DNA of 5,509 nucleotides from Myxococcota bacterium. GTDB lineage: Bacteria; Myxococcota; Polyangia; GCA-2747355; JAKLHH01. Under the pieces are notes generated by a model. That model saw only the letters and a program-made list of their open reading frames with translations. It did no database searches and was not told where the DNA came from. Below, one piece after another: positions 4,923-5,509 of this stretch; the stretch's first letter is position 1; the number at the start of each line of letters is the position of its first letter. The stretch covers positions 1 to 5,509 of the forward strand of contig JAKLHH010000598.1 in NCBI GenBank assembly GCA_022710245.1, in the 5' to 3' direction. Both the position numbers and the translations under genes were made by a program.

Positions 4923-4954
4923 GAGTGCAAGGCGAACCGAGTGCAGGGCGAACC
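4923..4954 (+). repeat. 16-bp tandem repeat between tRNA-Thr and tRNA-Tyr
   Basis: GAGTGCAAGGCGAACC at 4923-4938 is followed directly by GAGTGCAGGGCGAACC at 4939-4954, matching at 15 of 16 positions. It lies in the 102-base spacer, the longest between the tRNA genes, and suggests slippage or a small local duplication. Confidence 0.75.
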
Positions 4955-5012
4955 AACGCAGACGAGGGACGGCACGCCGTCCGGATCGATAGAAGGAGCG
5001 AGGCCGTACATC

Positions 5013-5095
5013 GGAGGGGTTCCCGAGAGGTCAAAGGGAGCAGACTGTAAATCTGCCGTCAATAGACTTCGGAGGTTCGAATCCTCCCCCCTCCA
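5013..5095 (+). tRNA. tRNA-Tyr (anticodon GUA)
   Basis: This is a class II tRNA with a long variable arm. The acceptor GGAGGGG pairs with CCCCTCC. The anticodon stem GCAGA with TCTGC encloses CTGTAAA, with GTA at 5047-5049. The T-arm is GGAGG, TTCGAAT, CCTCC. The D-stem is CCC with GGG. The discriminator is A and the next bases are CCG, so no CCA is encoded. Confidence 0.97.
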
Positions 5096-5145
5096 CCGAC
5101 TGAAGCTGGATCCTTGACGATGAGCGGACGTCGAGGAGATGGGAT

Positions 5146-5218
5146 GCGGGAATAGCTCAGTTGGCAGAGCATAAGCCTTCCAAGCTTAGGGTCGCGGGTT
5201 CGAACCCCGTTTCCCGCT
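5146..5218 (+). tRNA. tRNA-Gly (anticodon UCC)
   Basis: The acceptor GCGGGAA pairs with TTCCCGC, the D-stem GCTC with GAGC, and the anticodon stem TAAGC with GCTTA around CTTCCAA. The anticodon TCC is at 5179-5181. The T-arm loop is TTCGAAC. The discriminator is T with no encoded CCA. It lies third in the cluster, 50 bases after tRNA-Tyr. Confidence 0.97.
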
Positions 5219-5285
5219 CTAGGATGATGGTGGCGGCAGGTTGGTGGGGTCGGCAGCAAGTAGTTCGGCGGACGGTGGTGGCGGT

Positions 5286-5359
5286 GCCCACGTAGCTCAG
5301 TTGGTAGTAGCACCTCCTTGGTAAGGAGGAGGTCACCGGTTCGAGTCCGGTCGTGGGCT
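5286..5359 (+). tRNA. tRNA-Thr (anticodon GGU), with an extra D-arm base
   Basis: The acceptor GCCCACG pairs with CGTGGGC, the anticodon stem CCTCC with GGAGG around TTGGTAA, with GGT at 5320-5322. The T-arm ACCGG, TTCGAGT, CCGGT is perfect. The D-arm reads GCTCAGTTGGTAGTAGC where the usual sequence would be GCTCAGTTGGTAGAGC. This leaves only three D-stem pairs or a bulged T near 5308, and makes the gene 74 bases, one longer than expected. No CCA is encoded. It is 55 bases before tuf. Confidence 0.92.
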
Positions 5360-5373
5360 CCTCGAAGACAGAA

Positions 5374-5396
5374 GAGCCGCTCAAGGCTCGGAAGCC
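5374..5396 (+). other. Small alternative hairpins between tRNA-Thr and tuf
   Basis: GAGCC (5374-5378) can pair with GGCTC (5385-5389), or GGCT (5385-5388) can pair with AGCC (5393-5396). Only one can form at a time. They lie between the last tRNA and the tuf ribosome binding site and might affect processing or access to the start. There is no T-run, so this is not an intrinsic terminator. Confidence 0.3.
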
Positions 5397-5399
5397 TGT

Positions 5400-5405
5400 G
5401 GAGAG
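5400..5405 (+). promoter_or_regulatory. Ribosome binding site of tuf
   Basis: GGAGAG ends 9 bases before the ATG at 5415, followed by an A-rich spacer (AAAAAA) typical of a highly translated gene. Confidence 0.75.
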
Positions 5406-5414
5406 CAAAAAACC

Positions 5415-5509
5415 ATGGCGAAGGAAAAGTTCGTACGAGACAAGCCGCACGTGAACGTGGGGACGATCGGCCACATCGACCACGGGAAGACGACGCTGAC
5501 CGCCGCGAT
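5415..5509 (+). CDS. tuf: Elongation factor Tu, N-terminal fragment
   Basis: The first 31 codons are present and the gene runs off the window. The protein starts [19 protein letters not shown] and reaches the G1/P-loop GHIDHGKT at about residues 19-26, which binds the phosphates of GTP, followed by TLTAA. EF-Tu carries aminoacyl-tRNA to the ribosome in the cytoplasm and hydrolyses GTP. The Ile in GHIDHGKT replaces the more common Val; this is a known conservative variant. The four upstream tRNAs for Thr, Tyr, Gly and Thr match the order in the E. coli tufB operon, so coexpression of EF-Tu with tRNAs is likely. In many bacteria tRNA-Trp, secE and nusG follow, which cannot be checked here. Confidence 0.97.
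   Translation, partial: MAKEKFVRDKPHVNVGTIGHIDHGKTTLTAA

Overview
This is a GC-rich window (apart from one AT-rich island near 4500-4600) from a Gram-negative bacterium. The taxon is an inference: extreme GC at third codon positions, a TPR lipoprotein of a type common in gliding myxobacteria, and the tRNA-tuf layout together suggest Myxococcota or another former deltaproteobacterium. No single marker proves it.

Left part (1-2892). The window opens with the C-terminal end of a YjbQ-family protein, followed after 3 bases by a small unrecognised protein (144-518), probably in the same transcript. Facing them is a secreted protein built from 14 copies of a Q-x-G-x-x-N repeat (525-1439, minus strand). 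Its start lies back to back with that of a TPR lipoprotein (1534-2892, plus strand). The 94-base gap between these two starts holds a perfect 12-bp palindrome and a good Shine-Dalgarno sequence for the lipoprotein.

Middle (2977-3921). A CPBP/CAAX-type intramembrane protease with all its catalytic motifs is interrupted, between its second and third predicted membrane segments, by a low-complexity Gly/Ser/Arg-rich segment that contains an in-frame duplication of 69 bp.

Non-coding part (3922-4837). I see no believable gene in these roughly 900 bases, but they are rich in structure: a short direct repeat, an inverted-repeat element of about 117 bp with inner hairpins, a 22-bp minisatellite of about nine units, then an abrupt AT-rich island. 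The island carries two 8-bp palindromes with centres 20 bp apart and a promoter-like TTGACA plus TATACA. A G-run tract that fits a G-quadruplex pattern follows.

Right part (4838-5509). Four tRNA genes, Thr(UGU), Tyr(GUA), Gly(UCC) and Thr(GGU), lead into the start of tuf (EF-Tu). This is the same order as the thrU-tyrU-glyT-thrT-tufB operon of E. coli, so it is most simply read as one translation-apparatus transcript with a leader of about 240 bases. None of the four tRNAs has an encoded CCA end, and the last one carries an extra base in its D-arm.

I did not find a convincing new multi-gene system. The most interesting points are the repeat-bearing insert in the protease, the palindromic element and minisatellite upstream of the tRNA-tuf operon, and the unusual control region of that operon.
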